A stretch of DNA of 64,000 nucleotides from Agathobacter sp. (GCA_022775045.1 JALFLB010000012.1:1-64000); one strand, 5' to 3'. Shown: positions 1 through 8,683, counted from the first letter of the stretch. Translations and numbers: made by a program. The notes: generated by a model not told the origin, from the letters alone.

Positions 1-24
1 TACTAATCGGTCGAGGGCTTGATC
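1..24 (+). rRNA. 23S rRNA, 3' end (partial)
   Basis: The first bases match the conserved 3' terminus of Firmicute 23S rRNA (ACTAATCGGTCGAGGGCTTG). The rest of the gene lies before the window. A perfect 10-bp hairpin at 28-50 follows, which could be a processing or spacer structure. No 5S rRNA is visible between here and the tRNAs. Confidence 0.85.
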
Positions 25-27
25 AAT

Positions 28-50
28 GTCGTACATCTCCGATGTACGAC
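28..50 (+). other. Hairpin in the rRNA-tRNA spacer
   Basis: GTCGTACATC (28-37) and GATGTACGAC (41-50) are perfect inverted repeats around a TCC loop, just past the 23S end. A second weaker dyad, ACATAC/GTATGT, follows at about 57-80, and AGTTCT/AGAACT near 91-105. There is no T tract, so these look like precursor processing or spacer structure rather than terminators. Confidence 0.5.
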
Positions 51-163
51 CAGGCGACATACGAGCAGAGCGAGTATGTTGGTAAAAGCGAGTTCTGGAA
101 GAACTTACGGTAAGTTCTGTATGAAATTTTGAAGGTATAATAATTAAATATACTTTTTGATAA

Positions 164-235
164 TCCTCGATAGCTCAATGGTAGAGCACTCGGCTGTTAA
201 CCGAGTTGTTGTAGGTTCGAGCCCTACTCGGGGAG
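164..235 (+). tRNA. tRNA-Asn (GTT)
   Basis: A cloverleaf can be folded by eye: acceptor TCCTCGA (164-170) pairs with TCGGGGA (228-234), the anticodon stem CTCGG/CCGAG holds anticodon GTT at 196-198, and the T arm GTAGG-TTCGAGC-CCTAC is intact. The discriminator base is G235. CCA is not encoded. It sits in the spacer after 23S rRNA and is probably cotranscribed with the rRNA operon. Confidence 0.95.
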
Positions 236-239
236 TTTT

Positions 240-310
240 GGTGACTTAGCCAAGTGGTAAGGCATGGGACTGCAACTCCCTGATCGCCAGTTCAAATCTG
301 GCAGTCACCT
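240..310 (+). tRNA. tRNA-Cys (GCA)
   Basis: Acceptor GGTGACT (240-246) pairs with AGTCACC (303-309). The anticodon GCA is at 272-274, and the T arm GCCAG-TTCAAAT-CTGGC is intact. The discriminator is T310; U73 is a known identity element of tRNA-Cys. It lies five bases after tRNA-Asn, so the pair is one transcript. Confidence 0.95.
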
Positions 311-318
311 TTATTTAT

Positions 319-356
319 AAAGAACTGATGAAAGATACTCATTGGTTCTTTTTTTA
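319..356 (+). terminator. Terminator of the rRNA/tRNA operon
   Basis: AAAGAACTGATGA (319-331) pairs with TCATTGGTTCTTT (339-351) over 13 bp, two of them G-U, and is followed by a run of T. It ends the rRNA-tRNA transcript. Confidence 0.75.
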
Positions 357-358
357 TG

Positions 359-387
359 TTGAAAAAGAAAGATGTCAATGCTAGAAT
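359..387 (+). promoter_or_regulatory. Sigma-A promoter for the DUF6483-like gene
   Basis: TTGAAA (359-364), 17-bp spacer, TAGAAT (382-387). The start codon of the next gene is at 445, giving a leader of about 50 nt. Confidence 0.55.
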
Positions 388-444
388 TTATGAAGGTAAC
401 CAGAGTGTTAGTATCTTAAATCCAATTAATAAGAGGAGAAGCAA

Positions 445-885
445 ATGGAATACGAAAATGATTTTATTATGCGGCAGGTTCGGGATATGGTAAGGATGCT
501 TGCAAAAGTTCTTTTTGGAAAAAATACAGCAACTTATGAATACCATGAAGAATATTTACATGAGAATTCTCTTGATGATGGAGATGGGGAGGAGAATCAG
601 ACAGAAAGCAATCGGAAAAGAGCAAAACTTCTGGCTGCAGACAGATTATATTCGCAATTGATCAAAATGGTTGATGCAGGAGAAATCAACAAAGCAGAAA
701 ATTTGTTGTCCGATGAACTTGATCAGGATGAGGACGAATATTTTGAAGCTGCGCTGGGATTCTATGATTATCTGAATACATTATCTGACGAGTTCTTAGA
801 GGAACATGACTATTCCAGAGAAGAGGTCAAAGATGGAGCACAAAGCCTTGCAGAGCGGAAGGGGCTGGGTGGCCTTGGAGAATAA
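445..885 (+). CDS. DUF6483-like hypothetical protein
   Basis: A 146-residue soluble, strongly acidic protein. The N-terminus (YENDFIMRQVRDMVRMLAKV) resembles what I recall of DUF6483, a small Firmicute family without known function. The rest is mostly helix-forming, with a Glu/Asp-rich segment around residues 30-50 and a mid-region (about 60-115) that could be a TPR-like helical pair. It has no signal peptide or membrane segment. The start is supported by AGAGGAGA 6-8 bases upstream and by a good promoter at 359-387. It is a single-gene unit closed by a terminator at 912-956. No role can be given from context. Confidence 0.75.
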   Translation: MEYENDFIMRQVRDMVRMLAKVLFGKNTATYEYHEEYLHENSLDDGDGEENQTESNRKRAKLLAADRLYSQLIKMVDAGEINKAENLLSDELDQDEDEYFEAALGFYDYLNTLSDEFLEEHDYSREEVKDGAQSLAERKGLGGLGE

Positions 886-911
886 TAAATATAACATGGA
901 AAATTATAAAG

Positions 912-956
912 AAAGCCACTGTAATCATAACTTTTCTGACTGCAGTGGCTTTTTTG
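912..956 (+). terminator. Intrinsic terminator
   Basis: AGCCACTG (914-921) pairs with CAGTGGCT (943-950), followed by TTTTT. It ends the 445-885 gene and may also act on the converging gene that ends at 982. Confidence 0.8.
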
Positions 957-981
957 TAGTGAAAAAATTTGGCGAATATTG

Positions 982-1971
982 TTAAGATAAAAGTTGCATA
1001 ATAATCCGGATTACCCAGTAAATCATGAATACAAGTACTCCGATATTGACAAAGTATGTTGCAAATCGTTTTCCTTTTGGAACAGAGTATTGGGTTTTCC
1101 AGAAATGAATCTTTTTAAAGTTTACGCAGAAGAGTACAATTCCAGCAATAACCAGGCCTATGATTAAAAATGCATATAGACAGAAAAGCAGCATTCCCGG
1201 AAGGTGGCTCATGGTAATTTCCATGATTTTTTCCTGAGGCATGTCAGGGGCAGACATTATTTCGGAAAATCCACTAAGCTTTAAAAGAGCAAGTGATACG
1301 ATAGAACCAAAGAAATTGATCAGCATATGCATGAATATGGTGTATTTTACATTGCGGGTTTTAACATAGACAAAACCGAAGACTCCGCCAATGACAAATG
1401 CATATGCAAACTGGTTAAGGTTTCCGTGAAACAGACCAAAGAACAGGGCAGAGAAAAGGACAGAGATACCCTCTCCATATTTTACAGTACGGTCAATTAA
1501 AAATTTACGGAAAAGGAGTTCTTCGGCAATAGGGGCAAGCAGTACCATAATAAGCACATTACACCATACATCGTTGCTGGTGGCGATATTGAGGATGTCA
1601 TTGGATACCGCTGAACCCTTTACGGCAGAGATTATGGCAGTAATTATATTGCCAAATATATTTGCAAGGTACATGCCGGAATAACAGATGATAAAGGTGA
1701 TGATCCACTGTCCAATCGACATTTTCTTTTTTTCTGAAGAAGTTTCTTTTGGAACAGTTTGAATCAGTAATCCCATAAGAGGCATGGAAATCGCATACAT
1801 GGTTAGCATTAGAATTAAAAAATATGCTGTAGAATTATTTAGGATATTTGGAAAATAGCGATTTATAATAAAGTACTCCAGATATTGTATTCCAATAATA
1901 ATCAGTGAACCGAGAAGATACATCAGTCCGAGTTTTGAAAAGTGTTGTCTTGTTGGTTTTAATGTTTCCAT
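982..1971 (-). CDS. CPBP-family intramembrane metalloprotease
   Basis: A polytopic membrane protein of 329 residues with about eight hydrophobic segments. It carries the CPBP (Abi, PF02517) signature in order: EELLFRK (EExxxR), then FGLFHGN (FxxxH), then HMLINFF (HxxxN). These residues form the intramembrane glutamic/metallo-protease site typified by Rce1. Bacterial members act in CAAX-like processing, bacteriocin self-immunity or signalling; the substrate here is unknown. An in-frame ATG lies seven codons upstream at 1992, but AAGGAG is nine bases before the ATG at 1971, so I place the start there. It is monocistronic, with a strong promoter at 2008-2036. Confidence 0.85.
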   Translation of the reverse strand: METLKPTRQHFSKLGLMYLLGSLIIIGIQYLEYFIINRYFPNILNNSTAYFLILMLTMYAISMPLMGLLIQTVPKETSSEKKKMSIGQWIITFIICYSGMYLANIFGNIITAIISAVKGSAVSNDILNIATSNDVWCNVLIMVLLAPIAEELLFRKFLIDRTVKYGEGISVLFSALFFGLFHGNLNQFAYAFVIGGVFGFVYVKTRNVKYTIFMHMLINFFGSIVSLALLKLSGFSEIMSAPDMPQEKIMEITMSHLPGMLLFCLYAFLIIGLVIAGIVLFCVNFKKIHFWKTQYSVPKGKRFATYFVNIGVLVFMIYWVIRIIMQLLS

Positions 1972-2007
1972 TTTATTATACTCCTTAATCATACTGTTTA
2001 TATGCTA

Positions 2008-2036
2008 TATATACACTTAATACACATATTTGTCAA
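2008..2036 (-). promoter_or_regulatory. Sigma-A promoter for the CPBP gene
   Basis: On the minus strand: TTGACA (2036-2031), 17-bp spacer, TATATA (2013-2008), about 40 bases before the start codon. Confidence 0.65.
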
Positions 2037-2129
2037 GTACTACCATCATTTTCTGTTAAGTTGATGCAACAAAATATAACGTATATGACACTGTAATAAT
2101 GTAAGAACAGAAAAAGGGGATGAATAAAG

Positions 2130-2234
2130 GTGAGGAGGAGGTATTTGATATCTGCAGGTATTGATGGAAAGATTTCTAAGACAGATGCGCTACAAAGTAA
2201 TAGTATGGTAAAATTTATTGAATCAAAGAAATAA
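2130..2234 (+). CDS. Possible small ORF before the sigma factor gene
   Basis: A GTG-initiated frame of 34 codons (MRRRYLISAG...), with AAAGGGGA nine bases upstream and its stop 21 bases before the ECF sigma factor. It is basic, has no membrane segment, and matches nothing I recognise. It could be a leader peptide or chance. The rest of the 1972-2255 gap holds only the CPBP promoter and AT-rich sequence. Confidence 0.2.
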   Translation: MRRRYLISAGIDGKISKTDALQSNSMVKFIESKK

Positions 2235-2255
2235 CTGTATAGTTAAGAGGAGCTT

Positions 2256-2777
2256 ATGGAAGAACGTTTATTAGTAAAGAGGGCAAAGCGCGGTGATGTG
2301 GATGCCTTTGCTGAGTTATATGGGAGTATATACAAAAAATTGTATCAATTTGCACTGTATACTCTTAAGAATCCCGAGGATGCGAAGGATATCGTGAGTG
2401 AGGCGGTGACAGATGCGTTTGAAAACATCAGACAGCTGAGGAAGGAGGAGGCCTTTTCCAACTGGATGTACCGGATTGTGGCCAACAAGTGTAACCGGAA
2501 GATGAGAGAATATTACGTCCGAACGGAAGAACTGACAGAGGAAAATGTTGGAGCAGACAACAGCGTGACCTGGGATGAAAGAGAAGAATCGATGGAGATC
2601 CGGCGGGTATTTTTCGAACTGCCCAGTGAGGACCGCATGATCGTGGGGATGCATGTGTTTCTTGGGTATAAGACACGGGAGATTGCACAGATGCTGGCGA
2701 TGAATGAGAACACCGTGCGCTCGAAGGAGAAAAGGGCCATTGAGAAAATGGGAAACAGGCTGAAAGGATTGAGGTGA
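2256..2777 (+). CDS. ECF-type RNA polymerase sigma factor
   Basis: A 173-residue sigma-70 family protein with region 2 (about 10-75: DVDAFAELYGSIYKKLYQFAL... NWMYRIVANKC) and region 4 (about 115-165: FLGYKTREIAQMLAMNENTV, a helix-turn-helix for the -35 element). Regions 1 and 3 are absent, as in ECF sigmas. AAGAGGAG precedes the ATG. The next gene starts four bases after the stop and encodes a membrane protein whose cytoplasmic N-terminus probably holds the sigma factor inactive. I could not identify a convincing ECF-type autoregulated promoter upstream. Confidence 0.9.
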   Translation: MEERLLVKRAKRGDVDAFAELYGSIYKKLYQFALYTLKNPEDAKDIVSEAVTDAFENIRQLRKEEAFSNWMYRIVANKCNRKMREYYVRTEELTEENVGADNSVTWDEREESMEIRRVFFELPSEDRMIVGMHVFLGYKTREIAQMLAMNENTVRSKEKRAIEKMGNRLKGLR

Positions 2778-2781
2778 GTTT

Positions 2782-4851
2782 ATGAGTCATGAAAATCAGA
2801 ACATGGAGGAAATTATGAGAAAGATTGAGGAGTCTGCACAGGATGTAGAAGTGCCGAAGGAGCTGGAGCCGGAACAGATTAAGGGAAAACTTTTAGGATT
2901 AAAGCAGAAGAATCATTTTCCAAGGAGACACATGGTTGAGGCTGCCGCTGCGATTGCATTGGTTGCTGTAATCGGGGGAGCCGGTGTGTTTGGGCGAATG
3001 ATTCAGACTAGTAATATCGAAAATGAATCTGTTGCAAATGAGAAGCAGAAGAATACAGTGTCTGAGCTGGATCAGAAGGCAGAAAAGGAGCATCAGAAAC
3101 CGGAGAAGAAAAAGGAGAAAGTGGGAGACTATCACCTCGCAAAGAGTTATGATGAAATCTACGATTCTGTTACCTATATGGAGGATAGCAGATTTAAAGA
3201 TGGTGTGGAAGGTTTTGTAGAAGGTGGTGCATTATCGGATATATATTTTGAAAAGGAAAAAAATACAACTACAGGAATCGTGGAGGATGCTGTAGAGTCT
3301 TCAGGCACAAATTCGGGTTCCGATTATTCAAAGACGAATTTGCAGGTAGAGGGTGTGGATGAAAGCGATTTTATCAAAAATGACGGAAGCTATCTCTATG
3401 TTCAGGAAAGTGATATGGTTTCGGTAATTGATATCCGGAATGAAAAGATGAAGACTGTGGCGCAATTAAAGCCGGAACTTGATTTGAGAGATTCTATTGT
3501 GGATATGTATGTGGATGGAAATCGTCTGTATCTTGTGATACAAAAGTATGAGACGACAATGGAAAATAAGAAAGATCAGGTGTCATCTTTTGTGGAAGAG
3601 GATGTTGCATGTACCGATGTAATTTATATGGATACGAAAACCAGCGTGATGCTGCAGACTTATGATATGAAAGATCGGATTTCCAGCAAGTTGCTTGGAA
3701 GTGTTACAGTGGATGGATATTATCACAGCTCCCGCAAAGTTGGAGATTATGTTTATCTGTTTACAGACCGGTATGTAGGAGGTCTGATGGAGAAAGATAA
3801 GAAGGAGCTTATTCCGCAGATCAATGGGGATGATGTGTCAGCAGACTGTTTTTATTTGAGAGAAGATGCAGTCAACGAATTTATCGCTGTTTCCATTGAT
3901 GGGAACAAGCCGGATCAGGTTGTGGACCGCATGGTTGTGATGAATTCCAATGTGGACATTTATATGGGAACGGAATCCATCTGTCTGTATGGCTATAGCT
4001 ATGATTCGTATGACGCATATGCATCAAGTTCTACTAATTTAACAAAGTTCAGTTATAAGGACGGATACATGAATGCGGTGGCAGCAACTTCTGTTAAGGG
4101 TACTATTGAGGACGTGTTTGCTATTTCAGAGGAGAATGGAATTCTGCGGGTGCTGACAACGGAATGGAAGAATGAGTCGGAGAATCGGCTTTATCTGCTT
4201 GATCAGAATCTGAAGCTTTTGGGTTCCCTGGATGATATTGCAAATGGTGAGGAAATCTATGCGGCAAGATATCTTGGAAATATTGCTTATTTTATCACGT
4301 ACCACAATACAGACCCGCTTTTTGCAGTCGACATTTCGGATCCGCAAAATCCGAAAATGCTGGGGCAGTTGGAAGTGACGGGATTTTCCGATTATCTGCA
4401 TCCGTACGGTGAGAATATGCTGCTTGGCATTGGGTATGAGACGGATCCGGATACAAGTGAGAGGCTGGGGGTTAAGCTTACGATGTTTGATATTTCCAAT
4501 CCGAAGAAGCTAAAAGTTATGGATTCTGTCGTGATAAAGGGCGATGAATGCAGTGCGGCAAGTAATTATAAGTGTGCCCTGGTGGATGTGGAAAAGAACC
4601 TGATCGGATTTGATGTGAATGACTATGAAGCGAGTGGTTCAGATCAGAAGTATATGGTGTACAGTTGGGATGGCAATCATTTTCACAAGGAGTTCTCAAA
4701 GAAACTATCATGTGACGAATGGGGGAAAATCCGCGGATTATATGCCGGCAGCAGATTTTATGTGGTAGAAGCGAAGTGCGGAGGCTATAAGATTCGGTCT
4801 TATGATATGGAACATGATTTTGAGGCTATTGATGAGTTGAAAACATATTAA
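2782..4851 (+). CDS. Membrane-anchored beta-propeller protein, putative anti-sigma factor
   Basis: A 689-residue protein with a cytoplasmic N-terminus (1-48), one membrane helix (about 50-70, AAAAIALVAVIGGAGVFG), a charged Lys/Glu linker (about 80-115), and a large extracellular region. From about residue 180 (LQVEGVDESDFIKNDGSYLYV) it matches the beta-propeller family PF09826 as I remember it. Genes of this type usually sit behind an ECF sigma gene, as here with a four-base gap, so the N-terminal stretch likely binds the sigma factor while the propeller senses an envelope signal. It lacks a recognisable zinc-finger HxxxCxxC anti-sigma motif. The anti-sigma role is inference from architecture and context. 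Confidence 0.8.
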   Translation: MSHENQNMEEIMRKIEESAQDVEVPKELEPEQIKGKLLGLKQKNHFPRRHMVEAAAAIALVAVIGGAGVFGRMIQTSNIENESVANEKQKNTVSELDQKAEKEHQKPEKKKEKVGDYHLAKSYDEIYDSVTYMEDSRFKDGVEGFVEGGALSDIYFEKEKNTTTGIVEDAVESSGTNSGSDYSKTNLQVEGVDESDFIKNDGSYLYVQESDMVSVIDIRNEKMKTVAQLKPELDLRDSIVDMYVDGNRLYLVIQKYETTMENKKDQVSSFVEEDVACTDVIYMDTKTSVMLQTYDMKDRISSKLLGSVTVDGYYHSSRKVGDYVYLFTDRYVGGLMEKDKKELIPQINGDDVSADCFYLREDAVNEFIAVSIDGNKPDQVVDRMVVMNSNVDIYMGTESICLYGYSYDSYDAYASSSTNLTKFSYKDGYMNAVAATSVKGTIEDVFAISEENGILRVLTTEWKNESENRLYLLDQNLKLLGSLDDIANGEEIYAARYLGNIAYFITYHNTDPLFAVDISDPQNPKMLGQLEVTGFSDYLHPYGENMLLGIGYETDPDTSERLGVKLTMFDISNPKKLKVMDSVVIKGDECSAASNYKCALVDVEKNLIGFDVNDYEASGSDQKYMVYSWDGNHFHKEFSKKLSCDEWGKIRGLYAGSRFYVVEAKCGGYKIRSYDMEHDFEAIDELKTY

Positions 4852-4857
4852 TCTTTA

Positions 4858-4898
4858 GAAAAACGGACAGTTTAAAATTATCAGACTGTCCGTTTTTT
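4858..4898 (+). terminator. Intrinsic terminator of the sigma/propeller operon
   Basis: AAACGGACAGT (4861-4871) pairs with ACTGTCCGTTT (4885-4895) with a T tract. Confidence 0.85.
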
Positions 4899-4921
4899 TA
4901 TGATATTCAATTAGAAATTGC

Positions 4922-4950
4922 TTGCAGTAGAGGTGGCTACCCTATATAAT
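4922..4950 (+). promoter_or_regulatory. Sigma-A promoter for the ABC-2 exporter operon
   Basis: TTGCAG (4922-4927), 17-bp spacer, TATAAT (4945-4950). The leader to the start at 5001 is about 45 nt. Confidence 0.6.
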
Positions 4951-5000
4951 GAAAAGGGTAAACATATGTTTTGGTTATAGAGATAATAGGGAGATTAGTT

Positions 5001-6014
5001 ATGATTCAAGTGGAACACATTGTAAAGGAATTTGTTTCGCCGAAGAAGTATCCGGGCCTTAAGGGAGCCATCAAGGGGCTTTTTTCGACGGAGAAGGTGC
5101 GTAAGCTTGCGGTGGATGACATTTCTTTTTCAATTGATGAGGGGGAGATTGTCGGGTACATAGGAAGTAACGGTGCGGGCAAGTCTACGACCATCAAGAT
5201 GATGACGGGTATTCTGACCCCGACGAAGGGGCAGTGTATCATCAATGGTGTTGATCCCAGCAAGGATCGTATGAAGAATGCGAAGAATATTGGTGTTGTA
5301 TTTGGACAGAGAACTCAGCTTTGGTGGGATCTGCCGCTGTCAGAATCCTACACGATTTTAAAGGAAATCTATGATGTGTCGGATGCAGATTATGAAGAAC
5401 GGATGGAGTTTTTGAATGAAGTGCTGGATCTACCGGACTTTTTTGACCGGCCGGTGCGGACACTTTCTCTCGGACAGAGAATGCGCGCGGATCTTGGTGC
5501 GGCTCTTATACATAATCCGAAGGTGCTGTATCTGGATGAGCCTACCATCGGTCTGGATCTGGTGGTAAAGGATAAGATTCGTGAGGCAATTCGTGTAATT
5601 AATGAGAAGTATCATACTACGGTTATTCTCACGACCCATGATATAGGGGATATCGAGGAGCTTTGCAGTCGGATCATCGTAATCGATGAGGGTCACAAGA
5701 TTTACGACGGAAGTTTGGCGGAACTGAAGGATACATACGGAACGAAGCGCAGTGTGATTATGGAGGTGCGTTCTGTGCAACAGGCGAAGAACCTTGACTG
5801 GGTGCAGATTCTCGGCGCGGACCAATCCGTTTTCTCCGTGGAGGGGGACGAGGAGAATAACCAGCTGATGATCTCTTTTGACAAGAATGATCTGCAGGTT
5901 TCCGATGTGATTTCTGCGGCGATGAGCGCGACTGAAGTAAAGGATATCAAAATTCAGGAGACGGAGCTTTCAGAGATCGTCAAGGAAATTTACCGACATC
6001 AATTGAATGTGTAA
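5001..6014 (+). CDS. ABC-2 type exporter ATP-binding protein (COG4586-like)
   Basis: A 337-residue ATPase. It shows Walker A GSNGAGKST (about 57-65), a Q-loop region (GVVFGQRTQLWWDL), the signature LSLGQRMRADLGAAL, Walker B VLYLDEPTIGLD and H-loop TTHD. The long insert before Walker A (PKKYPGLKGAIKGLF) and the RTQLWWDLP segment are typical of the COG4586 branch, which partners with COG4587 and COG3694 permeases, exactly the next two genes. The export substrate of this branch is unknown. A TTG 30 bases upstream opens the frame, but AGGGAG lies seven bases before the ATG at 5001, so I start there. Confidence 0.9.
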   Translation: MIQVEHIVKEFVSPKKYPGLKGAIKGLFSTEKVRKLAVDDISFSIDEGEIVGYIGSNGAGKSTTIKMMTGILTPTKGQCIINGVDPSKDRMKNAKNIGVVFGQRTQLWWDLPLSESYTILKEIYDVSDADYEERMEFLNEVLDLPDFFDRPVRTLSLGQRMRADLGAALIHNPKVLYLDEPTIGLDLVVKDKIREAIRVINEKYHTTVILTTHDIGDIEELCSRIIVIDEGHKIYDGSLAELKDTYGTKRSVIMEVRSVQQAKNLDWVQILGADQSVFSVEGDEENNQLMISFDKNDLQVSDVISAAMSATEVKDIKIQETELSEIVKEIYRHQLNV

Positions 6015-6024
6015 GGAGGGCGCG

Positions 6025-6843
6025 ATGAAAAAGTTTTTTCGAACTTATCTGCCGTTCACATCCAATGAATTGAAGCGGAATATGGCATATAAAGGGGCAT
6101 TTTATCTTTTTATGGTATGCAGTTTGTTTGCTTCCTTTATCAATTATTATCTGTGGATGGCGATTTATGGGAGTGCAGGAAGTTCTACTCTCGGCGGACT
6201 CAGCCAGAATGAGATGATCGTCTATGTATTCATGAGTTACATTGCATCGACGCTTGTGATGATTTCAATATCCCGCAATGTGAGTCAGGACGTTGTGAAG
6301 GGTAATATTGCAATGACTTTGATCAAGCCGATGGATTACCGTCTGAGTCTGATTGCGCAGTCATTCGGAACGATGATCTATCATTTTTTCATGCCGTCTG
6401 TTTTTGTGTGGATTGCGCTTGAGATTTACAAAGTAAAGGTGCTCGGACTTCCGGTGGTACATATCAGCAATATTGTGCTGTTTCTCGTCAGTGTGTGCAT
6501 GAGCTTTCTGATTTATGTGCTGTTCGATTTTTGTTTTGGCATGATAGCCTTCTTTACGACCTATATTTTCGGAATGCAGATGGCAAAGGATGCGCTGCTA
6601 TCGTTTCTGACAGGACAGCTGATTCCTCTGTCGTTTTTTCCGGAGGTGGTGCAGAGGATTTTTGATTTTCTCCCGTTTTCATCCATGGTGTACACGCCTG
6701 TTATGATTTATCTCGGTAAATATACCGGAAGTGCGCTGATGTTTGTGTTGGCGCGGCAGGCGGTATGGGTTGTTCTTTTGTATCTGTTGGGAAGTGTGAT
6801 CTGGAGACAGGTGACAAAACGTCTGATTGTGTTAGGAGGTTAA
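6025..6843 (+). CDS. ABC-2 type permease (COG4587-like)
   Basis: A 272-residue membrane protein with six predicted helices and an N-terminal cytoplasmic tail (KKFFRTYLPFTSNELKRNMAYKG). It is the first of two permease subunits for the ATPase at 5001-6014. The ATG at 6025 follows AAGGAGG by six bases; a longer frame overlaps the ATPase gene but has no ribosome site. It belongs to the drug/daunorubicin-type ABC-2 exporter group by gene neighbourhood. Substrate is unknown. Confidence 0.85.
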   Translation: MKKFFRTYLPFTSNELKRNMAYKGAFYLFMVCSLFASFINYYLWMAIYGSAGSSTLGGLSQNEMIVYVFMSYIASTLVMISISRNVSQDVVKGNIAMTLIKPMDYRLSLIAQSFGTMIYHFFMPSVFVWIALEIYKVKVLGLPVVHISNIVLFLVSVCMSFLIYVLFDFCFGMIAFFTTYIFGMQMAKDALLSFLTGQLIPLSFFPEVVQRIFDFLPFSSMVYTPVMIYLGKYTGSALMFVLARQAVWVVLLYLLGSVIWRQVTKRLIVLGG

Positions 6844-6847
6844 CGGG

Positions 6848-7648
6848 ATGAAAACGATAAAAAGATATTGCCGCCTGTATAAGGTACTGGTGTCACAGTT
6901 TTTTAAGGTAATACTGCAGTCCAAGGTGGATTTTCTGATAGGTCTTGTGGGTTTTCTTCTGACGCAGGTAATGGGAATTATCTTTCTCTATCTGGTGTTC
7001 GGTCAGATTCCGAGTCTGCAGGGCTGGACACTGGATCAGTTGATCTTTATTTATGGGTTTGCACAGATTCCGAGAGGAATTGATCATCTCCTGACGGATA
7101 ATCTGTGGCTGGTTTCTTACTGGATGGTCATTGACGGTGATTTTGACCGCTATATGCTGCGGCCGATGAATGTCTTTTTCCAGGTAATCTGTGAGAAATT
7201 GCAGCCAGATGCCCTTGGAGAATTACTGGTGGGAATTATTCTTGTGGTGTCATCCCTTTCCAAGGGGATTGTAGCCGTTGATGTGGTACACGTCCTGCTC
7301 TTTTTTGTGTCAGTGATTGCAGGGGCAGTTATCTACACTTCTGTCAAACTGTTTTTTACTTCGCTGGCATTCTGGGTGAAACAGAGTGGTCCATTTTTGC
7401 AGGTGGCATATGAGATGGCAGAGTTTGCGAAATATCCGACAGAGATTTATGCAAAGGGCATCCGTTTTATTATTACGTGGATAATTCCGTTTGCATTTGT
7501 GGCGTATCTGCCGGCCAGTTATTTTCTGATGGGGCGAGGAGCACTGGAGACCATCGGTGTGGAGTGCGTGATCGCAGTTGTATTCTGGTTTGTTGCATAC
7601 AGCCTGTTCCAATATGGAACAACAAAGTATGAGAGTGCGGGAAATTAA
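6848..7648 (+). CDS. ABC-2 type permease (COG3694-like)
   Basis: A 266-residue polytopic membrane protein, the second permease of the exporter. It begins with a short basic tail, then about six hydrophobic segments, and includes the motif DGDFDRYMLRPMN after the second helix pair, which I associate with COG3694. GGAGGT lies at the end of the preceding gene, eight bases before the ATG. The three genes are spaced by 4-10 bases and form one operon. It probably forms a heterodimer with the preceding permease. Confidence 0.85.
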   Translation: MKTIKRYCRLYKVLVSQFFKVILQSKVDFLIGLVGFLLTQVMGIIFLYLVFGQIPSLQGWTLDQLIFIYGFAQIPRGIDHLLTDNLWLVSYWMVIDGDFDRYMLRPMNVFFQVICEKLQPDALGELLVGIILVVSSLSKGIVAVDVVHVLLFFVSVIAGAVIYTSVKLFFTSLAFWVKQSGPFLQVAYEMAEFAKYPTEIYAKGIRFIITWIIPFAFVAYLPASYFLMGRGALETIGVECVIAVVFWFVAYSLFQYGTTKYESAGN

Positions 7649-7672
7649 AATTGGAGCAAGAGGTGAAACAAC

Positions 7673-8584
7673 ATGATTTATACGGTAACCTTTAATCCTT
7701 CGCTGGATTACATAGTGACGGTTCAGGATTTTATGATGGGAATTGTGAACCGGACCAGTCAGGAGATTATTTTTCCGGGAGGAAAGGGGATTAATGTATC
7801 GATGGTTCTTAAGAATCTTGGCTGTGAGAGTACGGCGCTGGGATTTATGGCTGGATTTACCGGAAAAGAAATTACCCGTCTTTTGGAGAAAAAAGGCATT
7901 ACCACAGATTTTATCCATGTAAAAGACGGAAATTCAAGAATCAATGTGAAGCTGCGGGCACAGAAGGAGACAGAGATTAACGGGCAGGGGCCGATGATTA
8001 GATCTGAAGATATTCGGAGTCTTTATGCGAAGCTGGATCAGCTGAAAGAGGGGGATACTCTTGTGCTGGCAGGAAGCATCCCGGATACGATGCCGGAATC
8101 TATTTATATGGATATAATGGAGCATTTGAAAGATAAAAAATTATACATTGTAGTTGATGCAACGAAGGATCTTCTGATGAACGTGCTTCCATACCATCCA
8201 TTTTTGATCAAACCGAATAATCATGAGCTGGGTGAGCTTTTTCACACAGTTCTGACAAACAAGGATGAGGTTATCTACTATGCGAAGAAGCTTCAGGAAA
8301 AGGGGGCAGGAAACGTTCTGGTATCTATGGCAGGTGATGGTGCGGTACTTGTGACGGAGAATCATGAGGAGTTTCAGAGCAAGGCTCCAAAGGGACATGT
8401 GGTCAATTCTGTCGGTGCGGGTGATTCCATGGTGGCAGGATTTTTGTATGGATACGGGAAGACGGGAAGCTATGAGGAAGCTTTTCGATATGGAATCTGC
8501 ACGGGAAGTGCCAGTGCATTTTCCGAGGAACTGGCAACAAAAGAAGAAGTTGAAACTCTGTTGGGGAGAAGCGTAGAAGAATAA
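7673..8584 (+). CDS. fruK: 1-phosphofructokinase family kinase (FruK/LacC type)
   Basis: A 303-residue PfkB-family sugar kinase. It shows MIYTVTFNPSLDY at the start, the substrate-binding GGKGINVS (about 38-45) and the ATP/anion-hole motif GAGDSMVAGF (about 247-256) with the catalytic Asp. These are the hallmarks of fructose-1-phosphate kinase, and tagatose-6-phosphate kinase LacC is the main alternative. No fructose-specific EII or DeoR regulator lies beside it, so specificity is not settled by context. It is followed by HPr and enzyme I, which supports a role with PTS-imported sugars. Confidence 0.85.
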   Translation: MIYTVTFNPSLDYIVTVQDFMMGIVNRTSQEIIFPGGKGINVSMVLKNLGCESTALGFMAGFTGKEITRLLEKKGITTDFIHVKDGNSRINVKLRAQKETEINGQGPMIRSEDIRSLYAKLDQLKEGDTLVLAGSIPDTMPESIYMDIMEHLKDKKLYIVVDATKDLLMNVLPYHPFLIKPNNHELGELFHTVLTNKDEVIYYAKKLQEKGAGNVLVSMAGDGAVLVTENHEEFQSKAPKGHVVNSVGAGDSMVAGFLYGYGKTGSYEEAFRYGICTGSASAFSEELATKEEVETLLGRSVEE

Positions 8585-8683
8585 TAAAAATGCAGTCAGA
8601 TCTATAATTACCAAAATAATGTTTGGAATTGTAAAAAAGTACACACAATAGTTATGAATATTAAATGGTAAGGAGATCTGATG

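Noticed and set aside
982-1971. Abortive-infection phage defence gene
   Set aside because: The Abi label is a historic name for the CPBP family; no phage-defence neighbours are present.
5001-7648. Antibiotic (bacitracin-type) resistance exporter
   Set aside because: The ATPase and permeases fit the COG4586/4587/3694 set with unknown substrate; there is no adjacent two-component system or other sign of a resistance module.
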